Shown here piece by piece: positions 37,713 through 49,873 of a stretch of 64,000 nucleotides of DNA (positions are counted from its first letter, which is position 1; the number at the start of each line of letters is the position of its first letter). Source of the DNA: Shinisaurus crocodilurus (lineage: Eukaryota > Chordata > Lepidosauria > Squamata > Shinisauridae); the NCBI GenBank assembly GCA_021292165.1, contig CM037876.1, positions 107,966,324 through 108,030,323 on the forward strand, read 5' to 3'. A program made the translations under genes and the position numbers. A model generated the notes under the pieces. It did no database searches, had not been told where the DNA came from, and saw only the letters and a program-made list of their open reading frames with translations.

Positions 37713-39969
37713 TTTCCTGCCAACTTTCTCCCCAGAATCTGCTGGCCCAGAGTGAAACCCACCGCCCCTTCACTGTGTGTTTTAATGTCCTTCACACTGA
37801 ATGCAGCATATTCTGAACAGGCCAGACCTCACGTTAAAGCCCTGTCTTTCTGCTCTGCAATGTTTTAACATTCCTTTTCTGGGTTTCACTAGTATTACTG
37901 AAATACATTTTATGGAGGTCTTGGGAGTAAGCATCATTGGTTGCAATGGAAATTTACCTGTGAGGATATGGGGCCTTTCTTCTGAGTAAACATCAGGTTG
38001 TATGTATGGCAAATATTTTGTAGATTGTATTTCCATCTAAAATTTAATGGCACTTTTGTTGCCTCAATAAAGATGCAAAAACATTTAAAACGTGGCTAAC
38101 TCATTCCATGGGCAAGTACAAAACTGTGATGTTAGATCTAAAAAAAAAGAATCTGTCCATGTTTTAAACATTATTAACATGAACAGGCATGAGAGTAACT
38201 GTGGCAAGGAACAACAACAACAGCATAAACTCTCTAATACACACACATTTATTAAGATAATCTTGTCAGTCTGATCAGCAACTCTATGGGTTAAAAATCA
38301 ACATAAACAGGGTTTTTTTTTAAAAAAAAAAACAACCCACAGATATTTAGTTTAACTGATTTGTAGAGCAGGCTTTGGGCAAGATTTGTTGAACTTACCA
38401 AAATTTCATCCCCTATCATTTTTCTAGACATATCTGTAATTTATTGATGTGTTGCTATTTATTCACGATATTTCTTTAAACATTCAGAACCATAGGGATG
38501 CCAAAATAGAGAGACATAAGCATACCAGTGCATTTATCAACTCAACTGCTGGATGTAATACTTCATGCTAAATATATTGCTTTGTTCCATTTTGGAACTT
38601 TGTTTCAAACTTATGTAGGTATTTTCCACTTTTCCACATTTGTTCTGAGGCAGTGACAAGTCACATTGTGGTGAAATAAGATGTCTCTTTACCAGGAAGT
38701 AATTTCCCGGTCCTGAACATAATTATTTGGAAATAAATTCCATTACAATTAATTTGGAATCGCAAGCATTTAAATGAACTGGGGGATTTCAATTTCAAGG
38801 AAATCTATTAAATACAGGAATATCCTCACACCCATGAGAAGCCACTTAGCAGATGCATTGTCCTGTTTCTCCATTCCTTCCTCACCTTGTTGGGGAAGGC
38901 AAGAAAATGGCCTCTTGAATCTTGAACTCCACAGTGGGTGTGTCTTTTCCCCTCCTACTCTTAGTTTAGGTGCCTGAAGAATGAGGGAAAGAAAGTACAT
39001 GGGAAGTCAGAAAGTCATTAGTCACAAGTCATGGACAAACAAAACACAAAGGTAGCCATGTTGGCCAAGATGAAAATTCCAAAAGACAATTTGCAGAATC
39101 CATACCACCATAATACCTTTATTAGGGCAACCCAAGGGTCAGAAAATACTGAACAACCTTTTGAGTTCTCCAGAACTCTTCATTGGGCGAGATGGTAAAG
39201 AAAGCAAAAATGGGGTGGGTGCAGTGGGGTGGGAAAGTGGCCGTTCAAGCCAGGCCATGGAGTTTGCATTTGGTTACAGTCTAAAGATGGAAAGTGGGAG
39301 GAAGCTGCAAACATTCACATTAGGCTCTGTTAGGTACAGAGATGGTTTCAGGTTGCATCTGGGACCTTCCCAAGGGCTTCTGGGAAGAAGGGGGGGAAGT
39401 TGATCCCCTGTTCTTAAAAATATAAATCTAGCTGTTACTCAAAAACCATCCCCATCCTTAGGCAAAACACACAGTTAGTTGGTAGGTGGGAAACAGAAGG
39501 AGAGAGAAACTAGACAGTTTCTATGTTAATACAGCTTTGACCTCAAGAATACCAAATTCAACCTTTCAACAGCAGCATCCTATACTGGAGGAAGATGGTC
39601 TTATGACACCTGAAGCTGGTGCTCTATTCTCTGGAGGCGTATGCCCTCCAACTACTAGGCAAACTACCCAATTTGGCTTCTCTATTGACTTTTTTTTGTA
39701 AAAAGGAAGTATACCAGGGGAGGGGAGCCTCCACCCACAGACATTACCTATTCAGTCCACCTATTGGCTCCCTCTGTGGGCCCCACCCCCTGCCCAAGTC
39801 CCACCCCCAGGAGTCTAGGAACCAATGCCTGGAGACAACAGGGAACCTTAGTGTGCCTCGGGTCCTCCCCAATAGGGGAAAGCATGGCAGGGGCAAAGCA
39901 TCAAAGCAATCCCAGCAGCAACCGTGACTAGAGCACTGTAGTCTCGGCTGGGGCTGCTTAGCCATTCCG
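37713..39969. other. Stretch without assignable genes
   Basis: Probable worn copies of the short palindromic family are seen near 37905-37990 and 38688-38760. A fragment resembling a common vertebrate repeat (GGTAGCCATGTTGGCC, then ACCTTTATTAGGGCAACC) lies at about 39050-39135. No coding region is supported. Confidence 0.5.
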
Positions 39970-40262
39970 GGGCTGTTCACACACAACATGACAGCCCACC
40001 GTGGTTTATTTAACCCACAGTGAGGCTGCGGTAGGTGTGGGGTGCATGCAGCTGCCATTTTGAACATGCAGCCCTCACTCAGAGGTTGTTGTGCCATGTG
40101 AACTCAGCGAGCATGGGTTAAACTTGAACCCCCACTCACCGGGTTTGCACAATACAACAACCCCCAAGTGGAGGCTGGATATGCATCCTGGTGCCCGCAG
40201 ATGCCATGGCTCATCGTAGGTTAAATAACCCATGACAAGTTGTGGCGTGTCCTCTGAACCCA
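39970..40262. mobile_element. Terminal-inverted-repeat element (MITE-like)
   Basis: The left end GGGCTGTTCACACACAACAT and the reverse complement of the right end, GGGTTCAGAGGACACGCCAC, share a loose inverted pattern. Matching TTTATTTAACCCA and GGGTTATTTAACC blocks follow. Related ends appear near 46605, 48783 and 49063. No transposase is encoded. Confidence 0.5.
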
Positions 40263-41697
40263 GTCCATGCCTTGTGCCACACCTTTCCCCATTAGGGAGG
40301 ACATGGTGTGGGTAAAGTGGTCCCAGTCTCGACTGGACAGTTCACATTGTGCCTTCCCCATCAGGGATGATAAGGTGCAAGTGAAGCATCCCAAATTATC
40401 ACTTGGCCCATGGAGCCCATTTAAAATGATCTCCAGTTGTGTTACAAAATAACTGCCTAGCTGCTCTCTACTCCTGTTTCCCATCTACCAAGGACCTGTG
40501 TGTTTCATCTCAGTATGGAGATGGGTATTCTCAGGATAGAGAAGGAGGGATTGGGACAATTTCTCGGGTGGTGGGGCAGAAATTCCCTTAAAGTTTTGGG
40601 CCCTCTTACTTTTAGTGGCAGCAGTAGTGGTTCCTCTCATTTCTCCCCCAGTTTTTACTATTTTGTTTCATATTTACTGTGGAGAAACGAGCCTTTGGGG
40701 GTACACACACACACCTCATGTATGAACCGGCTGGGGTGGGGTGTGCATAGTTAGCGTGTGGAGAAAGGGGCCTTTGGGGGTTCCTGCATGCATGCATGCA
40801 TGCACACACACACACACACACACACACACCTCCTCATGTGTGGACCAAGTGGGGCTAGTTGAGGGGGCTGGGAGTAAACGAAAGCCTCGGATGGAATGAA
40901 TGGCGCCTGGACGCCTGGGGCTTTCATATGTAGATGGTTCGAGCCATGTCATGAGTTCCCTTCCCCCTGCCTGGCCAGGTGAAGTTCAATTTGATTGGCT
41001 GAAGGCAGGAAAGCTACAAAAAGGGGGAGGGGGAAGAGCTATTTCCCCACGTGTAGCCTTTGTGTCTTTGTCTTAGTCTTTTTGGTAGTGTGCCTGGTTG
41101 GAGCCATGGCAGCGCACCAGCGAGGGGCCCAAGCCTTTAGGGGGGGGCCCTCAGGAACCGACCCCAGGCAGCTCCTGGTAAAATTAGCTGGTTTGAGGGC
41201 TCTAGTAAAGGCAAGCCTTGTGGGAGTTTCACCCATCTCAGACCTGCGGGTAGATGGGGTAGTTCTCCCCGGGCGGCAAGGCTGTGCTGGATTTAACCCT
41301 TGAAGAGAATACCCTCAGGTAACTGGTGTGTGCCTGAGAGTTATTAAGGAATCAGGTTTTATTGTGTTTTAGCTCTATTTCTGTGTACTAACGTGTCTCT
41401 CTCTCTATTTTGTGTGCTTCTCTCATTTCCCTAATCTTGTTGTAAAATGCTACCAGAATAAACCTTGTCGTGGTTTTACCCCACATGGGTTTTGTAGTAC
41501 TCTGTGAGTTCAGTATCTAAATCCAAGTTACAGAATTGAAGGCGAGTCCCTGAACAGAGATTCAAGTAGGGTTGCAGACAGCTGAGGCTGGCAATCTGGT
41601 ACCTTGAGATCTCAGGGGGTCTTGGTTCCTTTGGGGTAGGTAAGGGTGGGGTGGTGGTGGGCAAGCCAGCCCCCCCTTCCTCCACATTTACATTTAT
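40263..41697. other. Non-coding stretch with LTR-like traits
   Basis: A (TGCA)n/(CA)n microsatellite lies at about 40786-40830. The segment about 40980-41480 has some LTR-like traits, with an AATAAA at about 41457 followed by a T/G-rich tail. Without a partner LTR or any internal genes this is not enough to call one. Confidence 0.4.
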
Positions 41698-42385
41698 ACT
41701 AGCTGTTGCCCACGTGGATTTTAGGATTTGGTATAATTGTTTTTAAAAGAAACATGTATGGAAAAGATGCAGTTTCTCTGACTGAAAGTGTAACGTTTAG
41801 GCTGGGTGCTGGCAGCAGAAATCTTTTGTGACAGAACAGAAATATCTGTTCTTAAAGAAAAATCAGGTTAATCCTGAGAGTCTACAGGTGATGAAGAGTG
41901 AGCATGCCAAGTTTGGGGTAGATCCATCCGTCTAAATGTGATGGAGCCTATGTAATGATGCCCCACTCACAACAGTCAGTCAGTCATGTAAAAAGTTTCC
42001 CTCAGAGAACATTCTAAATGGCCTAGGGGAGATTTGCATACCCAGCCCTATTGGCCCCTGCAGGAATTCATACGAACATTCTAATTGTCATATGGGCTAT
42101 TCGCATAACTGCTCCTATTGGCTCCTGCAGCAATTATGAGGTGAGGCTGACTTGCATAACTGCTCCCCTGTTGTTTTGCCCATAGGAGATATGAGTGTGG
42201 GGCGATTTTGCCCCCCCTTTTCACCCCCTTAGGGACAGAATTTCCCAAAATCCTTCCTTAGTGGGGGGTCTACATCATAAAAGCAATGTTCCTTCAAAAT
42301 TTCACGTTCCTAGATTAAACGGTTTGAGCTGGGTGTTGATGAGTCAGTCAGTCAGTCAGTCAGTCAGGACACCTTCTTTTATAGA
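41698..42385 (+). repeat. Unclassified interspersed repeat
   Basis: It starts ACTAGCTGTTGCCCACGTGG and ends in a (CAGT)n run (about 42341-42366) followed by CTTCTTTTATAGAGAGAG. This start/end pattern is one I recognise as widespread in squamate DNA, but I cannot assign it to a named family. It encodes nothing obvious. Confidence 0.45.
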
Positions 42386-42554
42386 GAGAGATAATATAAT
42401 ATTTTATATTATAGTTTTAAAGGGAGAGAGGGAGATACAAATCCCAAAATGAAATAAATTAAGAAAAGAAAACAAGAAAGAAAAGAAAACACCAAAGAGT
42501 GTGATTGATTCCAGGTGTCCATAAGACAGGGATTTAAGGTGTTCGTATCAATGA

Positions 42555-44103
42555 TTATCATCAGAGTCATGAGAGAGCCTGATGAGCTGCATTCTAGAGT
42601 AATAAAGGAACTGGCCGAAGTAGTCTCAGAACCACTGTCTATTATCTTTGAGAAATCATGGAGGACAGGTGAAGTGCCAGATGACTGGAGGAGGGCAAAT
42701 ATTGTTCCCTTCTTCAAAAAGGGCAAGGAGGAGGAACCTAGGAACTATAGGCCAGTCGGTCTGACATCAATCCCTGGGAAAATTTTGGAGCAGATTATAA
42801 AAAAGTAAGTTTGCAAGCACCTTGAAAACAATGCAGTGATTACTAGAAGCCAGCATGGATTTGTCAAGAACAAATCCTGCCAGACTAATCTGATCTCATT
42901 TTTTGATCAGGTAACCTCCCTTGTGGACTATGGGAATGCTGTGGACATAATATATCTGGACTTCAGCAAAGCTTTCGACAAAGTGCCTCATGATATCCTG
43001 ATTAGCAAGCTAGCTAAAAGTGGACTAGATGGAACAACTATCAGGTGGATCCACAATTGGCTACAGAATCGGACTCAAAGAGTGCTTATCAATGGTTCCT
43101 TCTCAAACTGGGGAGAGGTAACGAGCGGGGTACCACAGGGCTCGGTCCTGGGCCCGGTGCTTTTCAACATTTTTATTAATGACTTGGATCAGGAGGTACA
43201 GGGAATGCTTATCAGATTTGCAGATGACACAAAGTTGGGTGGAACAGCTAATACTCTGGAAGAAAGAAACAAAATTCAAAGTGATCTCGATAGGCTGGAG
43301 CACTGGGCCGAAAACAACAGAATGACATTTAATAGGGATAAATGCCAAGTGCTGCACCTAGGGAAAGGAAACCAAGTGCAGAGTTACAGAATGGGGGACA
43401 CTTGGCTCAACAATACCACAAGTGAGAAGGATCTTGGAATTGTGGTAGATCACAAACTGAATATGAGCCAGCAATGCGATGTGGCTGCAAAGAAGGCAAA
43501 TGCTATTTTGGGCTGCATTAATAGAAGTATGGCTTCCAAATCGCGGGAAGTGATAATTCCCCTTTACTCAGCACTGGTTAGGCCTCATCTTGAGTACTGC
43601 GTCCAGTTCTGGGCACCACACTTTAAGAAGGATGTAGACAAACTGGAGAGGGTTCAGAGGAGGGCAACAAGGATGATAAAGGGACTGGAAACAAGGCCCT
43701 ATGAGGAGAGATTGAAAGAACTGGGCATGTTTAGCCTTCAGAAGAGGAGACTGAGGGGAGATATGATAGCACTCTTCCAGTACTTGAAGGGTTGTCACAC
43801 AGAGGAGGGCCAGGATCTCTTCTCGATCATCCCAGTTTGCAGGACACAGAATAATGGGCTCAAGTTACAGGAACCTAGATTCCACCTAAACACCAGGAAA
43901 AATTTCCTGACTGTCAGAGCAATAAGACAATGGAATCAACTACCTAGGGAGGTGGTGGGCTCTCCCACTCTGGAGGCATTCAAGGTGCAGCTGGACAGCC
44001 ATCTGTTAGGGATGCTTTGACCTGGATTCCTGCATTGAGCAGGGGGTTGGACTCGATGGCCTTGTGGGCCCCTTCCAACTCTACTTTTCTATGATTCTAT
44101 GAG
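42555..44103 (+). mobile_element. CR1 LINE, 5'-truncated, with long open RT frame
   Basis: CR1 ORF2 encodes an endonuclease and reverse transcriptase that reinsert the element by target-primed reverse transcription. Here the RT is readable from NYRPVGLTSIPGKILEQIIK (42740-42800). After one in-frame TAA at 42806-42808 it continues as a 394-codon open frame to 44020. Motifs are IYLDFSKAFDKVPHDILISK, SGVPQGSVLGPVLFNIFIND and the catalytic FADDTKLGG. They are followed by the C-terminal CR1 block RRATRMIKGLETRPYEERLK and the end HLLGML. The 3' end has TTGAGCAGGGGGTTGGACTC and the diagnostic TTCTATGATTCTATG tail at about 44086-44100. The endonuclease is absent. Low decay suggests a young insertion. 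Confidence 0.93.
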
Positions 44104-44855
44104 GACCTGCTATGACAACTCTAGCGGTTTGTAAATTCTGATGGTGTAAGCATGCTTAAATACATAAGATACAATGGTTTAAAAAATCTGCTATTTTTAG
44201 TGTGGATCAATACAAGAGACTAGCACTAGTGTATTAGACAAACTCTTAATGCTTATAAAAGAAAAAAGTTACAATCCATGTTGAAGCAACTCATTTTCTG
44301 CCACTTGATTGCCAGAATCACAGTCTACAAGGAAAACAATTTACTCAAACAGTAATCAGACATATGAAATGAAAAAACATGACGTGGTTGGAGCTTTCCA
44401 GTGTCCATTTCTTCCGTGTATTTCTGCATAAGAAAGAAGTCACATCTTAACCGAATTGCAATTGGTAATGTGTAACACAGTGCCATCTAGAGGAGAACAG
44501 CAGCATCTCAATCAAAAGCAATTCTACATAAATAAGCACAGTTATTGATGGGATTTTGTCAAACCAGCTTAAGAGTTGTTTATTGATATGTTCACCTCGG
44601 TATAGGGTGCAGTATAGTTAAGCGGCCACAGAATGGTTCGTAAGGTGTCCAAGGAGCCCTGCTGTCTTGCAGAAAGCCCTGGCTCAGAGGCCTCCCACAA
44701 CACCTGTGGGAGCAACACCCAGAATGCCTCGCTCTAGCTCTACATCCACATGGGGCTCCTCCCTCCATCCTGCAGTAGTGTCTTGTTACTGAATGTGCTC
44801 CTACAGAAAAATGTACAAACCTGCGCCTATTCTCAAGGTATGCATTTGTTAAGGA
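44104..44855. other. Stretch without assignable features
   Basis: I see no recognisable gene or repeat. Confidence 0.5.
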
Positions 44856-45262
44856 ACTGCCATGCCCCTGCCCATGGGCAAAGCATTATAGCAGTAAGTA
44901 TGTGAGGGGAGGAGGGAGTGCGAGAGGAGTGTGGAATGTTGAGATGTCTGCTGATTGGCTGAAAGAGTGAGAAGGGCGGGTGAAGCCTGCGTTAGTGGGC
45001 GGTGCTGTTCAGGAGGGGAGCCTGTGAAGAGAGTCTGAGGAGGAGAGAGCGGGTTTTTGAGAGAGGGTAGAGAAGTCGGAGTGGAGCTGGGAGCGGGAGT
45101 CTTGTCTGGGAGAATTGGAGAGGGTTGAGAAGTCTGAGAGAGAGAGGATTTTCAACGTTTAGAATCTATTAAAATTATCTATTTCCCTACCCTTAATTGT
45201 AATTAAATAAACTTGTTTCCTTTTTAAAACATAAAAGGAGTGGTCTGAATGAGTTACCCTGA
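44856..45262 (+). mobile_element. Candidate solo LTR (tentative)
   Basis: The segment begins near TGTTAAGGAACTGCCATGCC. It has a CCAAT-like GATTGGCTG at about 44960 and a purine-rich middle. ATTAAATAAACTTGTTTCC, a possible polyadenylation site, lies at about 45202-45220. GGTTGGTGGCAGCAGAGG follows, reminiscent of sequence just inside retroviral-type LTRs. No gag or pol lies beside it and no target-site duplication is visible. Confidence 0.3.
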
Positions 45263-46632
45263 AGGGGTTGGTGGCAGCAGAGGAACAAAGGGAGTGTCCA
45301 TTTTTGAAGCGCTTGCAGAGGTGGTGGGCTGGACAGGGTGGAGGCGGAGGGGGGCCTTTAAACTTTGGCAAAATAGAGCATCTGGCAGCAGGAATCCAGA
45401 CACACACACACACACACACACACACAGAGGCTTCTTCAAGAACAGGGGAATTTACTAAACACAAACAAGAATTTAAACTGTATACTCATTAATTTGGGAA
45501 ATTACCTTGGTAGAGCAGTCATGAATCAAGCCAAACAAAACACACACAAACATGCCAGGAAACCCTCAGTGAATGTGGAGAGAACCAGATTGTGGGGAAA
45601 TTAGCTTAGTTCTATCAGCAGCTGAATTCAAGGGGTCCAGAGCCATTCGTGAACAGAGTCCATAACACTGTTGGGAAGGGAAAAGAAAGGTTTGGGATGG
45701 GTTTGAGATCAGGGTTTCAGGGAGGAGGAGGATGGTCCTAACAAGGAGTGGTGTGCTCAGGCTAGTCCTGATGTGCGGTCACAGTAACAAACAGGATTAG
45801 GGTAGGAAGTTACTTGAAGCACAAAACACTTTAGCTGGGTTCGCACGTCACTTTAAACCCGCAGAGGTCCTGGGCACAGCCGCCCTCTTCCCTCATCGGT
45901 TCTTCTCCAGGTATCCCAGGGTACTCCACAGGAGCACTGAGCTTTTTCCCGCCCCCAAAGCTGTCATTTTCACTACGCGCCCCCACCCGGCACAGGGGAT
46001 TCCCTCTGGTTTTGCCACTTCCTGAGGTGCTATCGACTTCAGGTAAATGGCAAAACTGAGGGGACAGTCAGGGCTTCCCAGCACCACAAACAACAACAAC
46101 AACAACAACACACACACACACACACCCAGGGATCCTGCATTAAGGGGGGGGGAATTGAAGGGATGTCCCCAAAACACCTTTTTTTGCAGGATCTTGGGAT
46201 TTTTTAAGGGGGGCCCTTGTGCCTCTGGATTATCCACACTTGAGAAAGTGAGGGCAGCCCAGGGGGACATGAACCCCCTGCAAAACCACCAAAGATTCTG
46301 CTGCAAAGGGTGCTTTCCACTCCCGCCCCCAACCTTTTTGTAAAAAAATGTAAAATAAATAGTTAGCAGTAGGCTGCAAGATTCCAATTTGGCACAGACA
46401 CTGTGTCCATTCAGACAAGTGTCCATGCCTAATTGGAACTTCATAGCCTAGTGCTAACTATTTTTTAAAACATTTTTTTAAAAAGATGGGGCACAGTGGA
46501 AAGCACTCTTTGCTAGCCCCTTGGCAAGACTGGAAGCCCTTTTTTGCCACTCTTGCCAAGGGGCTCTGATCCTTTTGGGCTTCTCAGTGAGTTAGCCTGT
46601 CATCCACGTTCAGACAACATGCTAAACTAGGA
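45263..46632. other. Non-coding stretch
   Basis: A (CA)n microsatellite lies at about 45399-45426 and an (AAC)n/(CA)n run at about 46088-46124. No gene is supported. Confidence 0.55.
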
Positions 46633-46769
46633 CAGGGCTCTCCAACCTTTGGTCCCCAGATGTTGCTGGCCTACCACTCCCAGCATACCCAGCCAGCATG
46701 GCTAATGGCAAGGGATTCTGGGAGCTGTAGTCCAGCAACATCTGGGGGACCCAAGGTTGGAGAGCCCTG
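46633..46769. mobile_element. hAT-type MITE (CAGGGCTCTCC subfamily)
   Basis: Termini are CAGGGCTCTCCAACC and GGTTGGAGAGCCCTG. The body matches the copy nested at 26819, including CAGCCAGCATGGCTAATGGC. The flanking octamers do not match. Confidence 0.85.
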
Positions 46770-47399
46770 CTCTAGATGCTGTCTAGAGGCCATTGGATTG
46801 CACTGCCCACTATTTTAATTTGAAAGTTGTGGCACGGGGAAAGCGTTACAGGTGTTTCTAAAGAATCCCACATTTTCTGAAGTACTCCACTGTGGTGAGT
46901 TGTCCATTGTCACCAGCCACTCCACCATTCTTCAATGTCTAAGTTAGGTAAAGAAAACAAGCCCTCCAAGAAACCTCCCTGAAATGTTGACATGCAAAGA
47001 TTGAAATTTTATTGTATTTAGTTACTAGCAAATGGAACCGGCTCGCATGGGTTGGAGTAGTTTTTAGTTTGATATAGCATAGCCTTCAAGCAAACTTATG
47101 CAGCTGTCAAAGTTGGACCCATTGTGCCTGCCTCGTCTGAGTGAAGTCATGTTCACTGCTAGCTCTAGGCATTACCCCTGCCCTGGTAAAACGCCCCCCC
47201 CCGAGGGAGGGGGTCTGTCCATTCCATTCCCTTGAGGGGGGGCTTTGTCACAGCAGGGGGGAGGGGACAGCTGTATAATTCTGTCCCTCAGACGAATCCC
47301 CCCTGGCTTCCGACTTGATTGACTGCAAAGCTATGTACTGGCTAGGGAAGTCTGCCACCTAGTGACTGAAGATGGTACTGCAGAGTTCAAACACATGGA
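46770..47399. other. Non-coding stretch
   Basis: No recognisable gene. Short G/C runs lie at about 47190-47250. Confidence 0.5.
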
Positions 47400-47642
47400 C
47401 ATACAGTCATGCCTTGGATTGAGAGCATAATTCGTTCCGGAAACGTGCTTGTAATCCAAAACACTCTTATATCAAAATGAAATCCCCCCCAAAAAAATTG
47501 TACAGAGATTTTTAATTTAAGCCATACTACAGTCCTTGTATTGCAAGACGTCGCTTGTATATCAAGTCAAAAATTTTAAAATAAATATTTAAAAATTTGC
47601 TTGTCTTGCAAAACGCTCTCAAACCAAGTTACTTGCTGTGGA
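47400..47642. mobile_element. Mariner/pogo-like non-autonomous element (tentative)
   Basis: The left part, CAGTCATGCCTTGGATTGAG then ATAATTCGTTCCGGAAACG, resembles Tigger/mariner-type short elements. The right end, ACGCTCTCAAACCAAGTTAC, is an imperfect inverse of TAACTTGGTTTGAGAGC. It encodes no transposase, and a TA duplication is not clear on both sides. Confidence 0.45.
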
Positions 47643-48215
47643 GAAAGCCTGACACACACATACGACTTCCCTGACCCTCCCTGTCTGCATAATCTCTCCC
47701 TAAGGGTGCGGGAGAGGCAGAGATACAGGGGGGGCAGCCAGATGGATCTGGCATACCAACAATGGGGCACCTCGGCTGGAATACACAAAACAGAAGTATG
47801 GACCATCAAGAGGGCAGGGCAGGCTCAAAGAGCTGTAAAGTACCCCAGGAACCACCATAAGCCCACCTGACACGAAGGGGCAGGCATAAGCCCACCTGAC
47901 CAGGCGGGGGCGGGAGAGCGGGGGAAACCGGGGTAGAAACCCCCTCTCCACACCCCCTGGGGGTTGTTGGGAACACGGGTGCGCAGACATCAACTCCGTC
48001 CAGCTGTTGCTGGAGCAAGCTGTTCTCTTCCCCAGGTCAGGCAGGACTCGGAGCCAGGCTGGAAACCCACCAGCGTAAAGTCTTGAACCTAAGGTAACTT
48101 CTTCCCTCAATATGCTAGCCTGGGGACAGCACGTCCTTCGACAGGTGGGTACTTGGCGCAGAGGTAGAGGAGCCAGCTTCTGGCCGCCGCCTCTGCCCCT
48201 TTGCCGTGTCCCCAA
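47643..48215. other. Non-coding stretch
   Basis: GC-rich, with scattered short open frames on both strands and no domain signature. Confidence 0.5.
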
Positions 48216-48380
48216 CAGGGCCGGTGCTACCATTAGGCCAACTAGGCGGCTGCCTAGGGCACAGGGCTAAAGGGGGCGCCAGAAACGCCTTGAAAAAAAA
48301 TACAGCGCTCTCAAGTGGGAAGGGGGGGTGCTAAATATCTGATCTTGCCTAGGGTACCAAACTGCCTTGCACCGGTCCTG
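48216..48380. mobile_element. hAT-type MITE (CAGGGCCGGTGC family) with perfect duplication
   Basis: Termini are CAGGGCCGGTGC and GCACCGGTCCTG. The 8-bp target-site duplication GTCCCCAA is exact on both sides (48208-48215 and 48381-48388). A second copy is at 61060. Confidence 0.92.
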
Positions 48381-48428
48381 GTCCCCAACTGTCCTTTCGC
48401 CCAGCAATGGAGAGGAAGCTCCTTCCTC

Positions 48429-49032
48429 TCCATTGCTGGGCAAAAGGATAGGCAGCTACATGGCGAAAGGGTAGAGGAGCCAGCCAGCTGCTGCTGAGCC
48501 TTGCCACCCATGCCACCACTGCCGGAGAGTAAGGAAAGTCAAGCGGGGGAGGCCAGGCAGCGGGGCCAGCAAGGTGGGGAGGTGAGGCGAGGCAGGGGGG
48601 TCTGCTGCGTGCCCTCTTCCCACTTGGGAAAGCCGAGGGCAGCCAGTGAAGTGCCGCTTGATCAAGTGCCGCACAGCTGTCATCAGCCAGAGCCCCATGG
48701 CCAGAGTGGCAGCCATTGTTTGCCACTCTGGCCAAGGGGCTCTGTGCCACTTTTGGCTTGCAGGAGGGTTAGCGTGTTGTCTGGGTTCGGACGACATGCT
48801 AAATCTCAGTAAGTTTAGTAAACCTTACTGCAAACCATATCTTAGTAGGGTGGTTGAGGAGACTCCATTGCCAGGTGAAAGGATGGGCAGCTATGCAGCG
48901 AAGGAAAAGAGGAGCTGGCTGGCCGCCTCTGTGCCTCGCTGCCCACGCTGCTGCCGCCAGAGCCTCACCACCACAGCTGCCGGAGAGTAAGTCAAGGGGG
49001 GGCTGGGCAGGGGAGGCGAGGCAGTCTGCTGC
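48429..49032. repeat. Two diverged direct copies of a GC-rich unit
   Basis: About 48429-48611 and about 48867-49032 share order and wording (CTCCATTGC..GG..AAAGGAT.GGCAGCTA, then CTGCCGGAGAGTAAG and GAGGCGAGGCAG). The intervening segment shares TTTGCCACTCTGGCCAAGGG with about 46546-46565. It is an uncharacterised dispersed repeat, not a gene. Confidence 0.6.
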
Positions 49033-49873
49033 GAGTCTCCTTAACCACCCTAACTAACCCGTCCTGGGTTTGCACGAGACGTTAAACCTCAGTAGGTTTA
49101 GTTTAGTCAGTAGGTTCCTCCCCAGACCCATTTCATAAGGGTATTGTGACAAACAAGTCTTCTTATTTATCTCTGTTGAGCCCATTTTACAGAATGCAGT
49201 TGAGGACAAATACTTCCCTAAGGAATGGCCCCATCCCTACTGAAATGAAGAGTGAATGAACAACAGCTGTTCAGTTGCAGCTACTAATTTATTTTGAGCA
49301 TGATGATCTTTTACATGAAATTCAAACTTTTCAGATTTCTGAAACCAAGCTAACTTTCCAACCATACCTATGCTTGACGCCAGCCCTGGAAAGCGGCATA
49401 CAAATAAGTGGATGAAGATGACGATTATGATGAGAAAGTAGCTCTGGTGCTTGGTGGTAAAGGTGCCTTCCCTTCCCCCTTCTAAAAATCAGTGCTGAAT
49501 TTCTGGATGATGAATGGAGCAGCAAGGCTGTAGTTTCAGGACCCATTTATTTATCCTTGTTGTGATCTGGTGTCCTGCTTTGTCAACATTCTGAAGCCGA
49601 ACATATGTATATCTGCAAGACTGAGATCATCTATGAAATTAAGGGCTTTTGTATATCTCGGAACCTTGCAGGGTGTGTGTGTGTCCCCCCCCCCCCAAGT
49701 TCTGCAACTGATCGCTATATGCTGAAGCACCATAGAATGATGCACCTTGGAGAATGTCAAGTCAAGGAGGACTAACCAAGCATCATCAAAATGGGGTGGA
49801 AGAGAAGTATTCATTTTCCACAGTGCTTCATAGCTACATTTAGAGAGCTATCCTAAGTGCATTTACCTTAAAA
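49033..49873. other. Non-coding stretch
   Basis: A GTGT/poly-C run lies at about 49674-49696. No gene is supported. Confidence 0.5.

Noticed and set aside
40995..41303. 102-codon open frame with a hydrophobic segment
   Set aside because: It resembles a chance frame in a GC-rich possible repeat. No domain is visible.
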